Source: DATAEK01 sp036258055 (GTDB lineage: Bacteria; Acidobacteriota; Vicinamibacteria; Vicinamibacterales; 2-12-FULL-66-21). Taken from it: a stretch of DNA of 64,000 bases. The stretch is from positions 1 to 64,000 of the forward strand of contig DATAEK010000129.1 in NCBI GenBank assembly GCA_036258055.1. The letters are read 5' to 3'. The notes beneath the pieces were generated by a model, which saw only the letters and a list, made by a program, of their open reading frames with translations, did no database searches and had not been told where the DNA came from. Below, piece by piece: positions 40,929-49,234 of the stretch; the first letter of the stretch is position 1, and every line of letters starts with the position of its first letter. A program made the translations under genes and the position numbers.

Positions 40929-40970
40929 AATGGGAGATGGGAAATGGGAAATGGGAAATGGGAAATGGCG
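40929..40970. repeat. Heptamer array AATGGGA (AAATGG family), 6 units
   Basis: Units aatggga, gatggga, aatggga x3, aatggcg start 10 bp after the lipoprotein stop. Same family as 22223-22257 and 50414-50545 but with a different seventh base. Confidence 0.85.
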
Positions 40971-40984
40971 AAGACCGGGGACGG

Positions 40985-41087
40985 AGACTGACGATTCCCG
41001 ACTGACCGACGACTCCCGACGGACTGACGACTCCCGACTGACTGACGACTGCGACTGACGACTCCCGACTATCGACTGCCGACTGAT
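40985..41087. repeat. 14-bp GACTGACGACTCCC tandem array
   Basis: About six or seven degenerate copies of gactgacgactccc, some shortened or with a gactgac insertion, fill the space up to the lpxA stop codon (41088-41090). It is unrelated in sequence to the heptamer array 15 bp away. No reading frame or hairpin explains it. Confidence 0.8.
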
Positions 41088-42350
41088 CTACTCTTCAACC
41101 ATCTCCTCGACCCGTCGACTCGGCCTTCGCAGGCCGACGCCGCGGCTCGAGGTGCGGATGAATTCCACAACGTAGTGGACTTCGGGGCACTGGAGTGTCG
41201 GATCGCGCTCGATCTGGGCAATCGCGCGGCTGGTGTTCGAGTGCACGAGATAGCGGAACGCGCGGCGCAGTTTGGCAATCGTGTCCTGCGAGAAGCCGCG
41301 GCGGACGAGACCGATGGTGTTCAAGCCGTAGATGCGCGCGCGGTTGCCGACGGTCTTGGCGTACGGCAGGGCGTCCTTCGTGACGACCGAATAGCCGCCG
41401 ATGAACGCGTGGCTGCCGACGCGGCAGAACTGATGCACCCCCGACCCGGCGCTGACGTTGGCAAAGTCCTCGACGTGCACGTGACCGCCGAGCGTGGCCA
41501 TGTTCCCGAAAATCGTGTCGTTGCCGACGTGACAATCGTGCGCGATGTGCACGTAGGCCATGAACACGTTGCGATCGCCGATGCTCGTGACGCCGCCGCC
41601 TCCGGCCGTGCCGCGGTGGATGGTCACGAACTCGCGAAAGACGTTGCGGTCGCCGATGACCAGTTGCGTCCGCTCGCCTTTGAACTTGAGGTCCTGCGGC
41701 GTCAGCCCGATCGAGGCGAACGGAAAGATCACGTTGCCGTCGCCGATCTGTGTCCACCCATCGACGACGGATGACGCGCCGACCCGGCACTCGCGCCCGA
41801 TCGTGACGTGCTCGCCGATGACGGCATGCGGCCCGATCGTCGTGCCGGCGCCAATCCTCGCGCCGGGGTACACGATCGCGGTCGCGTCGATCCCCTCGCC
41901 CGCGGTGCGCGGAGCTTCCTCAGGGACCAGGCCCATGACGAGCTCGGCTTCGGCCACGACAGCGTCAGCGATGTAGGCCACGGCGTGCGCGCGCGCGAGC
42001 TTCGCTCGACGCGCCCCGAGCGTGACCTCGAGCCGCAGACGATCGCCCGGGACCACCTGCCGTCTGAACTTCGCGTTGTCCACGCCGCGCAGATACGCAT
42101 GCCCGCGCGGCTCTCCGTCCTCCCCGGACACGAGCAGCATCGTCGCCACCTGCGCCAGCGTTTCGATCATCAGCACGCCCGGCATCAGCGGCGCACCGGG
42201 AAAATGCCCCTGGAAGAAGTCCTCATTGACGGTCACGTTCTTGACGGCCACGAGGCGACGCCCGGGTTCGTGCTCGGTGACCGCATCGACGAGCGCGGAC
42301 GGATAGCGATAACAGAGCCGATCGATGGCCTGGGGAATGTGAATGGACAC
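41088..42350 (-). CDS. Bifunctional 3-hydroxyacyl-ACP dehydratase / UDP-GlcNAc acyltransferase (FabZ-LpxA fusion)
   Basis: 420 residues. Residues about 1-150 are FabZ: FQGHFPGAPLMPGVLMIETL holds the catalytic His and Glu. Residues about 155-420 are LpxA, a left-handed beta-helix with hexapeptide repeats and the catalytic His region AYVHIAHDCHVGND (about 266-279), ending in a helical C-terminus. FabZ dehydrates 3-hydroxyacyl-ACP; LpxA uses the same 3-hydroxyacyl-ACP to acylate UDP-GlcNAc, so the fusion joins two enzymes sharing a substrate. The stop codon borders a tandem array. lpxD is not in the cluster. Confidence 0.95.
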   Translation of the reverse strand: MSIHIPQAIDRLCYRYPSALVDAVTEHEPGRRLVAVKNVTVNEDFFQGHFPGAPLMPGVLMIETLAQVATMLLVSGEDGEPRGHAYLRGVDNAKFRRQVVPGDRLRLEVTLGARRAKLARAHAVAYIADAVVAEAELVMGLVPEEAPRTAGEGIDATAIVYPGARIGAGTTIGPHAVIGEHVTIGRECRVGASSVVDGWTQIGDGNVIFPFASIGLTPQDLKFKGERTQLVIGDRNVFREFVTIHRGTAGGGGVTSIGDRNVFMAYVHIAHDCHVGNDTIFGNMATLGGHVHVEDFANVSAGSGVHQFCRVGSHAFIGGYSVVTKDALPYAKTVGNRARIYGLNTIGLVRRGFSQDTIAKLRRAFRYLVHSNTSRAIAQIERDPTLQCPEVHYVVEFIRTSSRGVGLRRPSRRVEEMVEE

Positions 42351-42382
42351 GGGAGGAATAGTTTACAGGGCGCGCGGGGTCG

Positions 42383-42552
42383 GGTTCCAGGGTTCTGGTC
42401 TAGGGTTCGAGCGTTCTAGAGAGGTTCTAGAGGTTCTACCGGTTCTAGGGTTCTCGAGCTTCACAACGTTCGAGGTCGCCCGAACTTCGGAGGCACGCCA
42501 GAACGTAGAACCTGGAGAACCCTAGAACCTAGAACCTAGAACCCGTAGAACC
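42383..42552. repeat. GGTTCTAG array with inverted right arm, 170 bp
   Basis: Left half: ggttcc/ggttct units in direct orientation (42383-42457). Right half: gtagaacctggagaaccc and tagaacc units in inverted orientation (about 42505-42552). A unique 40-50 bp centre lies between. The right end abuts the ompH stop (42554). The two arms can pair into a long imperfect hairpin. Confidence 0.85.
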
Positions 42553-42553
42553 A

Positions 42554-43207
42554 CTACTTCTTGGCCCCGGTCTTGGCGTCGAAACGCTTGATCACTTCCG
42601 ACGTCAGATCGAGACCGGTGTTCGCCCAGACGGCGCCTGAGCCCTGGATGTCGAGGAGCATGTGCAGACCCTTCTCGGTCCCGACCTGCTCGAGGATCGG
42701 GTTCAGCTTCTCCTGGAAGTCGGCCTGCAGCTGGTTCTGCATTTCCTGCAGCTCGGTGTTGGCGTCCTGCTGAAAGAACTGGATGTCACGGTTCAACTTC
42801 TCGATGTCCTTCTCGAGCTGACCCCGCGCGGTTTCGTTCAGGACCTGCCCGCCCTGCTGCAGCTTCGTCTGCAATGCCTGGAGCTGTTTGTTCTTCTCAC
42901 CGAGCTCCGCGGTCTTCTTCTTGCGGAGCTCATCGAGCCTCGCGCTGGCGGCCTTTCCTTCGACCGAGTTCGACGCGATAGCCTGGATGTTCACGTAGGC
43001 GATCTTCGCGCCCTCCGGAAACGGCTTGGGCGGCTGCGGCGTGGGAGCGGGCTGCTGCGCCGCCGGAGGTGTCGCGGGCGGCTTCTGCTGTGGCGTCTGC
43101 TGCTGCGGTGGCTGCTGCTGGGGGGGCGGCGTCTGCGCCAGCGCGCGGCCGGACGTCAGCAACAGGCCCACGACCCCGAAGATCATCGTCGTCTTGAACA
43201 CTCGCAT
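42554..43207 (-). CDS. OmpH/Skp-family periplasmic chaperone
   Basis: 217 residues. Signal peptide MRVFKTTMIFGVVGLLLTSG with cleavage likely after ALA, then a Gln/Pro-rich spacer (residues about 25-60, QQ and PP runs). The OmpH domain starts AKIAYVNIQAIASNSVEGKA and continues as a long coiled coil (LDELRKKKTAELGEKNKQLQ). It holds unfolded outer-membrane proteins on the way to BamA. The low-complexity spacer is longer than in usual Skp. Next to bamA, as in many diderms. Confidence 0.92.
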   Translation of the reverse strand: MRVFKTTMIFGVVGLLLTSGRALAQTPPPQQQPPQQQTPQQKPPATPPAAQQPAPTPQPPKPFPEGAKIAYVNIQAIASNSVEGKAASARLDELRKKKTAELGEKNKQLQALQTKLQQGGQVLNETARGQLEKDIEKLNRDIQFFQQDANTELQEMQNQLQADFQEKLNPILEQVGTEKGLHMLLDIQGSGAVWANTGLDLTSEVIKRFDAKTGAKK

Positions 43208-43366
43208 GTAGAAAGTCCCTTTCAACTGAGAAAAAACAACGCCCTTTGACACACGCAGGCCCGGCCTCGGCCAGAAGCGCCCGAGCCAACCCTTCGGGGG
43301 GCCGGCTGGACACGCCTGAGCTGGAGCTCGGGCCTACAATATCGCAACTCTGCCGGTCGACGGTTC

Positions 43367-46183
43367 TCAGAACGTCGAGCCCACCGCGAACCGGAACTTC
43401 CACTTCTTTTCCGGCTGCAGGTTGTTGTCGAGCACACCGCCGCGCGACGGGTTCATCGCGAAAATCAACCGGAACGGCACGTTCAGCACCGGCATGAAGA
43501 ACCGGATTTCCGCACCGGTGGACGTCTTGAAGGCGCTCCGATCGCCGACCACCACGAGCTCGGGATCGAACTCGCTCAGGAAGGGATTCGACACACCGAA
43601 CACATCACCCGGTACCGGACTGAGAGCGCCAGGGAAGGTCTGCTGGACGATCGGTTCCTTCCACCCGAAGCTCTGGCCGCGCGGCCGCACCTGGCCGGCA
43701 TCGAAGAAGAGCACCAGACGGACCGGACCGGCAATGTTGATCAGGTATTCGCCGTTGAACAGCAGGCTCTTGTTCCCCCCGAGCACGAGACCCGTTGCCG
43801 GGTCGCGGGGGCCGACGCTGCGGATGTCGAAACCGCGGATGCTGTACTCGCCGCCGAGGAACAACCGCTCGTAAATCGGCAGGACGATCGTGCTGCCGTA
43901 CGGGCTGATGTACTCGGCCTGGGCGCGGAACCCGAGCGAGGTTCGCCGGTTCAGCGGCTTGTACCAGACCGCTTCCGCGCGCGGGTTCCAGAAGTTGGTG
44001 TTGCCGCCGAGCCCGGCAACGTCGAGCGAGAGGGTGTAGCGTTTGCCGCTGGTCGGGAAGATCGGGCTGTCCACCGTGTTGTAGACGAAGCTCGGACCGA
44101 TCTTGCTGATCGTGCGGTGCTGCCCCTGCCCGATGAGGAGCGCGTCCTCGAGGAACGGATTGCCGGCGCGAACCGCGGGGCTGAGGTACAGCGGATTCAG
44201 GTCCTTGACCTTGACGTTTTCCAGGCTGTAGTTCACGAACATCCGGGCGTACGGCGCGACCTGGAAGCCGTAGACGATGTTGCCGCCCGTGGAGGCCTGG
44301 GTGAACTGGTTGATGTAGTCGATCTCACGGATGAAGAGATCGACACCGGCCGTGATCGGCCGATCGAACAGGAACGGCTCGGTGAACGCGACCTGATAGT
44401 TCTTCGCGCGATCGCCCTGCTGCGCCGAGACCGTGAACGTCTCGCCGCGCCCGAGGAAGTTCGACGTCTGGAACGACAGCTGACCGAAGAAGCCGTCGAA
44501 CTGCGAGACGCCGGCACCGAACGTGAGCTGGTTGCGGTTCTGCTCCTCGAGCTTCAGCTGAACGTCGACCTTGTTGTCGACTCCCGGCGTCTTCTGCACG
44601 TCGATCGCCTTGCCTTCGAGTGCCTTGAAGTAGCCGAGCTGATTCAGACGCTTGATGCTGTATTTGAGCGCCTCAGTATTGAAGACACCCGCTTCGACCA
44701 GGCGCATCTCGCGGCGAATGACGTTGTCGCGCGTGGTGGTGTTGCCCACGAACGTGATGCGGTTGACGAAGTACTGCTTGCCTTCCTGAATCCGCATCGT
44801 CACGTCGACGACCGGCTGCCCTTTCTTTTCTGGCGGTGCGGGTTGGGGCTTGGCTGCCGGCTTGGCGGCCTCCGGCTTGGGCGGGCCGCTGGCGCCGTCA
44901 CCGTCCCCCTCGGGACCGTTCGCGCCGGACGGGTTCTGCCCGGTGTCGTCACGCGGTTTCAAATCCGGATATGCCGTGAACTCGTAGTAGCCGCCCGCAC
45001 CGTAGACTTCCTGGACCTTGTCGATCCCCTTCTTGATTTTTTTCTGGCTGTAGGTCTCGCCCGGCTCGAGCTTGAAGAGCGGCCGCAGCGCATCCGAGTT
45101 CACGACCTTGTTGCCGTCGAAATCGAACTTGCCGATCCTGTACTTCTGCCCTTCGGTGACCGGGATGCGCAGCTGGACCCAGCGGACTTCCTTGTCCTTC
45201 GAGTCCTCGAGAATCTTCAGTTCCGGTTGACCGACCTGCGCGCGGATGTAGCCGCGATCGCGGTAGTAGTCGATGACGTTTTGCGCGTCCTCTTCGAACT
45301 TGTCTTCTTTGTAGGTGCCGCCGCCGGTAACGAACGAGAAGATGCCGCGCCCCTTGTTCTCTTTCATCTTCCGGCCGAGCGTGCTGTCGCTCGCGGCCTT
45401 GTTGCCGACGAAGTCCACTTCCCGAATCTTGACCTTCGGACCCTCTTCAATGTGGAAGGTCACGTGCACGAGCTTCGGGCCGCCCGAGACTTCTTTGACC
45501 TCGGGCTTCACCTCGGCGAACTGATAGCCCTGCGACGCGTACACGTCGCGGACGATGCCGGCGACACGGCGCAGCAGTCCCGGATCGATGAAGGAGTCCA
45601 GCCGGATCTGAATACCGGCGTCCTTCAGTTTCTCCTCGATCTTCGATTGATCGACTTTCTTCGTGCCGACGTAGTCGACGATCTTGACGCGCTGGCGTTC
45701 TTCCATGTTGAAGATCACCAGCTTGCCTTTCACACCGTTCGCGTACTGCACATCGCGCACGTCGATCGCGAGGTCATCCAGGAAGTTCGTCGCCCAGAGC
45801 CGCTTGAAGTCGCCGAGGAGCGTCTGCTCCGTCGAATCGTCGTACGGGATCCAGCGGTCGACGCGCGAGTCACTCGGCCGGATCTGGATGTAATACAGAT
45901 AGGTATTCGCCTCGATGACCGGGAAGCCGCCCTGTTTCTCGAAACAGAGCATGAAGCCGTAGAGAATCGTCGGGGATCCGGGTGGAGGTTGCTTGGTCGG
46001 TTCGGGCACCTGCTGGTTGCAGACGGTCGCGGGGAGGCGTAGGACCTCTTCGGGGCCCGGTGCCTGCGGGGTCTGCGCCGGCGGTGGCAGCTGCGCGACA
46101 GGCTGCTGCTGGCCGGGCGGCGTCTGGGCGCTGGTCCCTGCTGCCGCGATCACGGCCACGAGCAGTGCGAACAAAACACGCAT
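43367..46183 (-). CDS. bamA: Outer-membrane assembly factor BamA
   Basis: 938 residues, longer than the usual 750-850. Signal peptide MRVLFALLVAVIAAAGTSAQ, a Gln/Pro-rich stretch and a Cys-containing N-terminal part (TVCNQQ, LCFEKQ), then several POTRA domains (RQRVKIVDYVGTKKVDQSKI; KVKIREVDFVGNKAASDS). A Gly/Pro/Ala/Lys-rich insert at about residues 408-455 interrupts the POTRA series. The barrel starts near 560, with the lid-loop motif YSIRGFDIRSVGPRD and a terminal Phe (FAVGSTF) as beta-signal. It inserts barrel proteins into the outer membrane. Confidence 0.95.
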   Translation of the reverse strand: MRVLFALLVAVIAAAGTSAQTPPGQQQPVAQLPPPAQTPQAPGPEEVLRLPATVCNQQVPEPTKQPPPGSPTILYGFMLCFEKQGGFPVIEANTYLYYIQIRPSDSRVDRWIPYDDSTEQTLLGDFKRLWATNFLDDLAIDVRDVQYANGVKGKLVIFNMEERQRVKIVDYVGTKKVDQSKIEEKLKDAGIQIRLDSFIDPGLLRRVAGIVRDVYASQGYQFAEVKPEVKEVSGGPKLVHVTFHIEEGPKVKIREVDFVGNKAASDSTLGRKMKENKGRGIFSFVTGGGTYKEDKFEEDAQNVIDYYRDRGYIRAQVGQPELKILEDSKDKEVRWVQLRIPVTEGQKYRIGKFDFDGNKVVNSDALRPLFKLEPGETYSQKKIKKGIDKVQEVYGAGGYYEFTAYPDLKPRDDTGQNPSGANGPEGDGDGASGPPKPEAAKPAAKPQPAPPEKKGQPVVDVTMRIQEGKQYFVNRITFVGNTTTRDNVIRREMRLVEAGVFNTEALKYSIKRLNQLGYFKALEGKAIDVQKTPGVDNKVDVQLKLEEQNRNQLTFGAGVSQFDGFFGQLSFQTSNFLGRGETFTVSAQQGDRAKNYQVAFTEPFLFDRPITAGVDLFIREIDYINQFTQASTGGNIVYGFQVAPYARMFVNYSLENVKVKDLNPLYLSPAVRAGNPFLEDALLIGQGQHRTISKIGPSFVYNTVDSPIFPTSGKRYTLSLDVAGLGGNTNFWNPRAEAVWYKPLNRRTSLGFRAQAEYISPYGSTIVLPIYERLFLGGEYSIRGFDIRSVGPRDPATGLVLGGNKSLLFNGEYLINIAGPVRLVLFFDAGQVRPRGQSFGWKEPIVQQTFPGALSPVPGDVFGVSNPFLSEFDPELVVVGDRSAFKTSTGAEIRFFMPVLNVPFRLIFAMNPSRGGVLDNNLQPEKKWKFRFAVGSTF

Positions 46184-46274
46184 AGCGAAATGGATTGGGG
46201 TGGCCACGGCAGCAGCGCGGAGGAGACGGGATAGCGTGTCTTCCGCCGCTGATCGTTTGGCCTGTGTTTCACGC

Positions 46275-46308
46275 GGCCCTACCCGGGCGGAACCGCCCGG
46301 GTGAGGCC
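46275..46308. terminator. Strong GC hairpin between clpC and bamA
   Basis: ACCCGGGCGG-aa-CCGCCCGGGT (46281-46302) is a perfect 10-bp inverted repeat, extended by GGCC on both sides with a 2-nt mismatch. It lies about 110 bp past the clpC stop and about 90 bp before the bamA start, both on the minus strand. No T-tract follows, so it may be a terminator for clpC or a structured site near the bamA promoter. Confidence 0.45.
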
Positions 46309-46414
46309 AAGCCATGAGTTTACTGGATTTTAGACGTCCAAGGCCACCTGCCGGCCTTGCCGCTGCCACGCCCGGACCGCAGCGGCATACTGGTGGCGCT
46401 GCGGCGGAGGCGGG

Positions 46415-48850
46415 TCAGGCCAACCGTCGGCCGGCGACGATCTGCCCTGCCGGTCGGTAGGCCAGCGTGCCGGCGTCGAGATAGACCTCGATGTCCCCGT
46501 CCCGCAAGTGGCCCCGGATGAGCTCCTCGGACAGCGGGTCTTCGATATAGCGCTGGATGGCGCGCCTGAGCGGCCTCGCTCCGTACGAGCGGTCCTTGCA
46601 CGTCTGCTCGATGATCCAGTCCACGACTTCGGGAGCCAGATCGAGGCGGATCTTGCGATCGACCAGGTTGTCGTTGAGCTGCTTGACGAGCAGCCGCGTG
46701 ATGGTCCGGAGGTCATCATCGGACAGCGCGTCGAAGACGATGATCTCGTCGATGCGGTTGATGAACTCCGGATTGAAGGTCTTCCGCACCTCCCCAAGCA
46801 CCATGTCGGTGACGCTCCGGTTGATCATCCCGGTGTCGGTCGACTGGAACCCGAGCGACGCCTTCTTCTGGATGAAGCGGGCGCCGATGTTGGACGTCAT
46901 GATGATGATCGTGTTCTTGAAGTTCACCCGGTTGCCAAGGCCGTCGGTCAGGTGACCGTCTTCGAACACCTGCAACAGGATGTTGAACAGATCGGGGTGT
47001 GCCTTCTCGATTTCGTCGAGGAGGATGACCGAGTAGGGATTGCGCTTGACCTTCTCGGTCAACTGCCCGCCCTCTTCGTGACCGACATATCCGGGCGGCG
47101 AACCAATCAACTTCGAGACCGAGTGCTTCTCCATGTACTCGGACATGTCGAAGCGGATGAGGGCGTGATCGCTACCGAACAGGAAGTTCGCCAGCGCGCG
47201 CGCCAGTTCGGTCTTTCCGACGCCGGTCGGTCCGAGAAACACGAAACTGCCGACGGGCCGGTTCGGCGACTTCAGCCCAGCCCGTGACCGGCGGATGGCG
47301 CGCGCGAGCGCGGAGATCGCCTTCTCCTGCGAAATCACGCGTTTGTGCAGCTCTTCTTCCATCCGCAGGAGCTTGTCCCCTTCATCCTGGTTGATCGAGG
47401 TCAGCGGCACGCCGGTCCACTTCGACACGACCTCATCGATCTCGGCCTTGCCGACGACGACGCGGCGCGCGCTCGACTTGACGTCGAACTTCTCGCGCAC
47501 GAACTGCAGGTTTTCGCGGGCCTGCACTTCCTGCTCGCGGTAGAACTGGGCTTTCTCGAAGTTCTTTTCCGAGACCGCGGTCTCCATCTGTTCGACCGCA
47601 ACGCGAATGCTCCGGTTGATCTCGCCGAACTCTTCGCTGTAGCCGGCCTCGCGTAGCTTGGCACGCGCACCCGCTTCGTCCACGAGATCGATCGCCTTGT
47701 CGGGCAGGAACCGATCGGTGATGTAACGGTTCGACTGATAAACCGCCGCTTCGATCGCGTCGGGCGTGTACTCGACGTGGTGGAACGCCTCGTAGCGATC
47801 CTTGACCCCGAGCAAAACCTCGATCGTCTCGCGCTCCGTCGGCGGATCGACTTTGATCGCCTGAAACCGCCGCTCGAGCGAGCGATCCTTCTCGATGTAC
47901 TTCCGGTACTCGGCCGGCGTCGTCGCGCCGATACAGCGGATTTCGCCGCGTGAGAGCGCCGGTTTCAGGATGTTCGCCGCATCGAGCGATCCTTCGGCGG
48001 AGCCCGCGCCCACGAGCGTGTGGAGCTCGTCGATGAAGACGATGATGTTCGGGTTCTCGGTCAGCTCCTTCATGATCGCCTTGAGGCGCTCTTCGAACTG
48101 ACCGCGGTACTTCGTCCCCGCCACGATGAGCGAAATATCCAGCGCCAGAATGCGCTTGTCCGCCAGAAAGTGCGGGACGTCACCGTAGACGATCTTCTGC
48201 GCGAGCCCCTCGACGATGGCCGTCTTGCCGACGCCCGGCTCGCCGATGAGCACGGCGTTGTTCTTCGTCCGCCGGCAGAGTACTTGTTGGACACGCTCCA
48301 GCTCGATGTGCCGTCCCACCAGCGGATCGAGCTGGTTTTTCATGGCCGCTTCGGTCAAGTCCCTCGAGAACTCGGCCAGGAGCGGCGTCTCCTTCACGCG
48401 CGTCAGCGTGGTCTTCTCATTGAGCAGGGCGACGATGTCCTCGCGGACCGTGTTGAGGCGCATCCCCTTTTCCATCAGGATCGTCGCCGCAACCGAGCGT
48501 TCCTCACGCAGGATCCCGAGCAGCAGGTGTTCCGTGCCGATGTAATTGTGCAGGAGGCGATCGGCCTCTTCGGCCGCGTACTGGAGCACGCGCTTCGTTT
48601 CAGCGCTGAAGGGAATCTCGACCGAGGTCGAGACCTTCTCACGAAAGACGGTCCGGCCCTCGATCTCCTTGCGGATGCTTTCGAGCGAGAGGTGAGACCG
48701 CGCGAAGATGCGGCTGGTCAGCCCCTTGCCCTCCCGAATCAATCCCAACAACAAATGCTCGGTCTCGATCGAGATGCTGCCCAGTTGGCTGGCCTCGTAT
48801 CGCGCAAAGAACAGCACGCGTCGGGCACGTTCCGTGTAACGTTCGAACAT
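46415..48850 (-). CDS. clpC: ATP-dependent Clp protease ATPase subunit ClpC
   Basis: 811 residues. Double Clp N-domain (MFERYTERARRVLFFARYEA; ADRLLHNYIGTEHLLLGILR), AAA1 with Walker A LIGEPGVGKTAIVEG near residue 204, and a UVR/middle domain (VSEKNFEKAQFYREQEVQAR) typical of ClpC rather than ClpA/B. AAA2 has Walker A FLGPTGVGKTELARAL near 538. It unfolds proteins for ClpP. A sigma-70-like promoter lies just upstream. Confidence 0.96.
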   Translation of the reverse strand: MFERYTERARRVLFFARYEASQLGSISIETEHLLLGLIREGKGLTSRIFARSHLSLESIRKEIEGRTVFREKVSTSVEIPFSAETKRVLQYAAEEADRLLHNYIGTEHLLLGILREERSVAATILMEKGMRLNTVREDIVALLNEKTTLTRVKETPLLAEFSRDLTEAAMKNQLDPLVGRHIELERVQQVLCRRTKNNAVLIGEPGVGKTAIVEGLAQKIVYGDVPHFLADKRILALDISLIVAGTKYRGQFEERLKAIMKELTENPNIIVFIDELHTLVGAGSAEGSLDAANILKPALSRGEIRCIGATTPAEYRKYIEKDRSLERRFQAIKVDPPTERETIEVLLGVKDRYEAFHHVEYTPDAIEAAVYQSNRYITDRFLPDKAIDLVDEAGARAKLREAGYSEEFGEINRSIRVAVEQMETAVSEKNFEKAQFYREQEVQARENLQFVREKFDVKSSARRVVVGKAEIDEVVSKWTGVPLTSINQDEGDKLLRMEEELHKRVISQEKAISALARAIRRSRAGLKSPNRPVGSFVFLGPTGVGKTELARALANFLFGSDHALIRFDMSEYMEKHSVSKLIGSPPGYVGHEEGGQLTEKVKRNPYSVILLDEIEKAHPDLFNILLQVFEDGHLTDGLGNRVNFKNTIIIMTSNIGARFIQKKASLGFQSTDTGMINRSVTDMVLGEVRKTFNPEFINRIDEIIVFDALSDDDLRTITRLLVKQLNDNLVDRKIRLDLAPEVVDWIIEQTCKDRSYGARPLRRAIQRYIEDPLSEELIRGHLRDGDIEVYLDAGTLAYRPAGQIVAGRRLA

Positions 48851-48891
48851 CCGGGTAACCTATAGAAAAGTGTGGGACTTCCCCTGCCAAC

Positions 48892-48920
48892 ATTATACGG
48901 CAAAGCCCTCATCGGGCCAA
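48892..48920 (-). promoter_or_regulatory. Promoter of clpC
   Basis: -35 TTGGCC (48920-48915) and -10 TATAAT (48897-48892) on the minus strand, with a 17-bp spacer. Initiation near 48885 gives a leader of about 34 nt. No CIRCE or CtsR-type operator was recognised near it. Confidence 0.7.
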
Positions 48921-49234
48921 CGTGTTTTTGCGGCTAAGTGAGGCTCCCTACGGCATTTAGTCGCACGCTTGCGGGCGTGAGACGGGCTTCTCGATGTAAG
49001 AATGACACCCATCGACGTCGTTCGCCGACCACTCTCCTATCCGATCAATCAACCGAACCGGGAGAACGCCGTCGTCCTGAACCTTTGGTACGGTAGGACG
49101 CCGGATCTCCTCGCAAGGTGACCGCATGACCGAACCCGGCTTTGACATGACCGAACCCGGCATCTGGACACCGCCGCCGAGGCCGCTGTAGCCTTCGTCG
49201 GCAATTTCTTCACGCTTCTCAGGAGCAGACACCC
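48921..49234. other. 314-bp gene-poor region with a 21-bp direct repeat
   Basis: No convincing gene. At 49125-49140 and 49146-49161 the sequence catgaccgaacccggc occurs twice with a 21-bp period. Read on the plus strand a 21-codon frame (49126-49191, MTEPGFDMTEPGIWTPPPRP.) spans it. Read on the minus strand a 96-codon frame spans the area with GSVM repeated. Neither has family support. Tandem short repeats of this kind occur at the ends of some insertion sequences such as the IS21 group, so a relic is possible. Confidence 0.35.

Noticed and set aside
40929..41087. Possible CRISPR array
   Set aside because: Repeats are 7 or 14 bp, directly tandem, with no unique spacers and no cas genes in the window.
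44117..46042. 641-codon plus-strand frame over bamA
   Set aside because: Antisense of a well-supported bamA; Leu/Val/Asp-rich repeats reflect the reverse complement.
49126..49191. 21-codon ORF as a real gene
   Set aside because: Too short and unsupported to list as coding; reported as a finding only.
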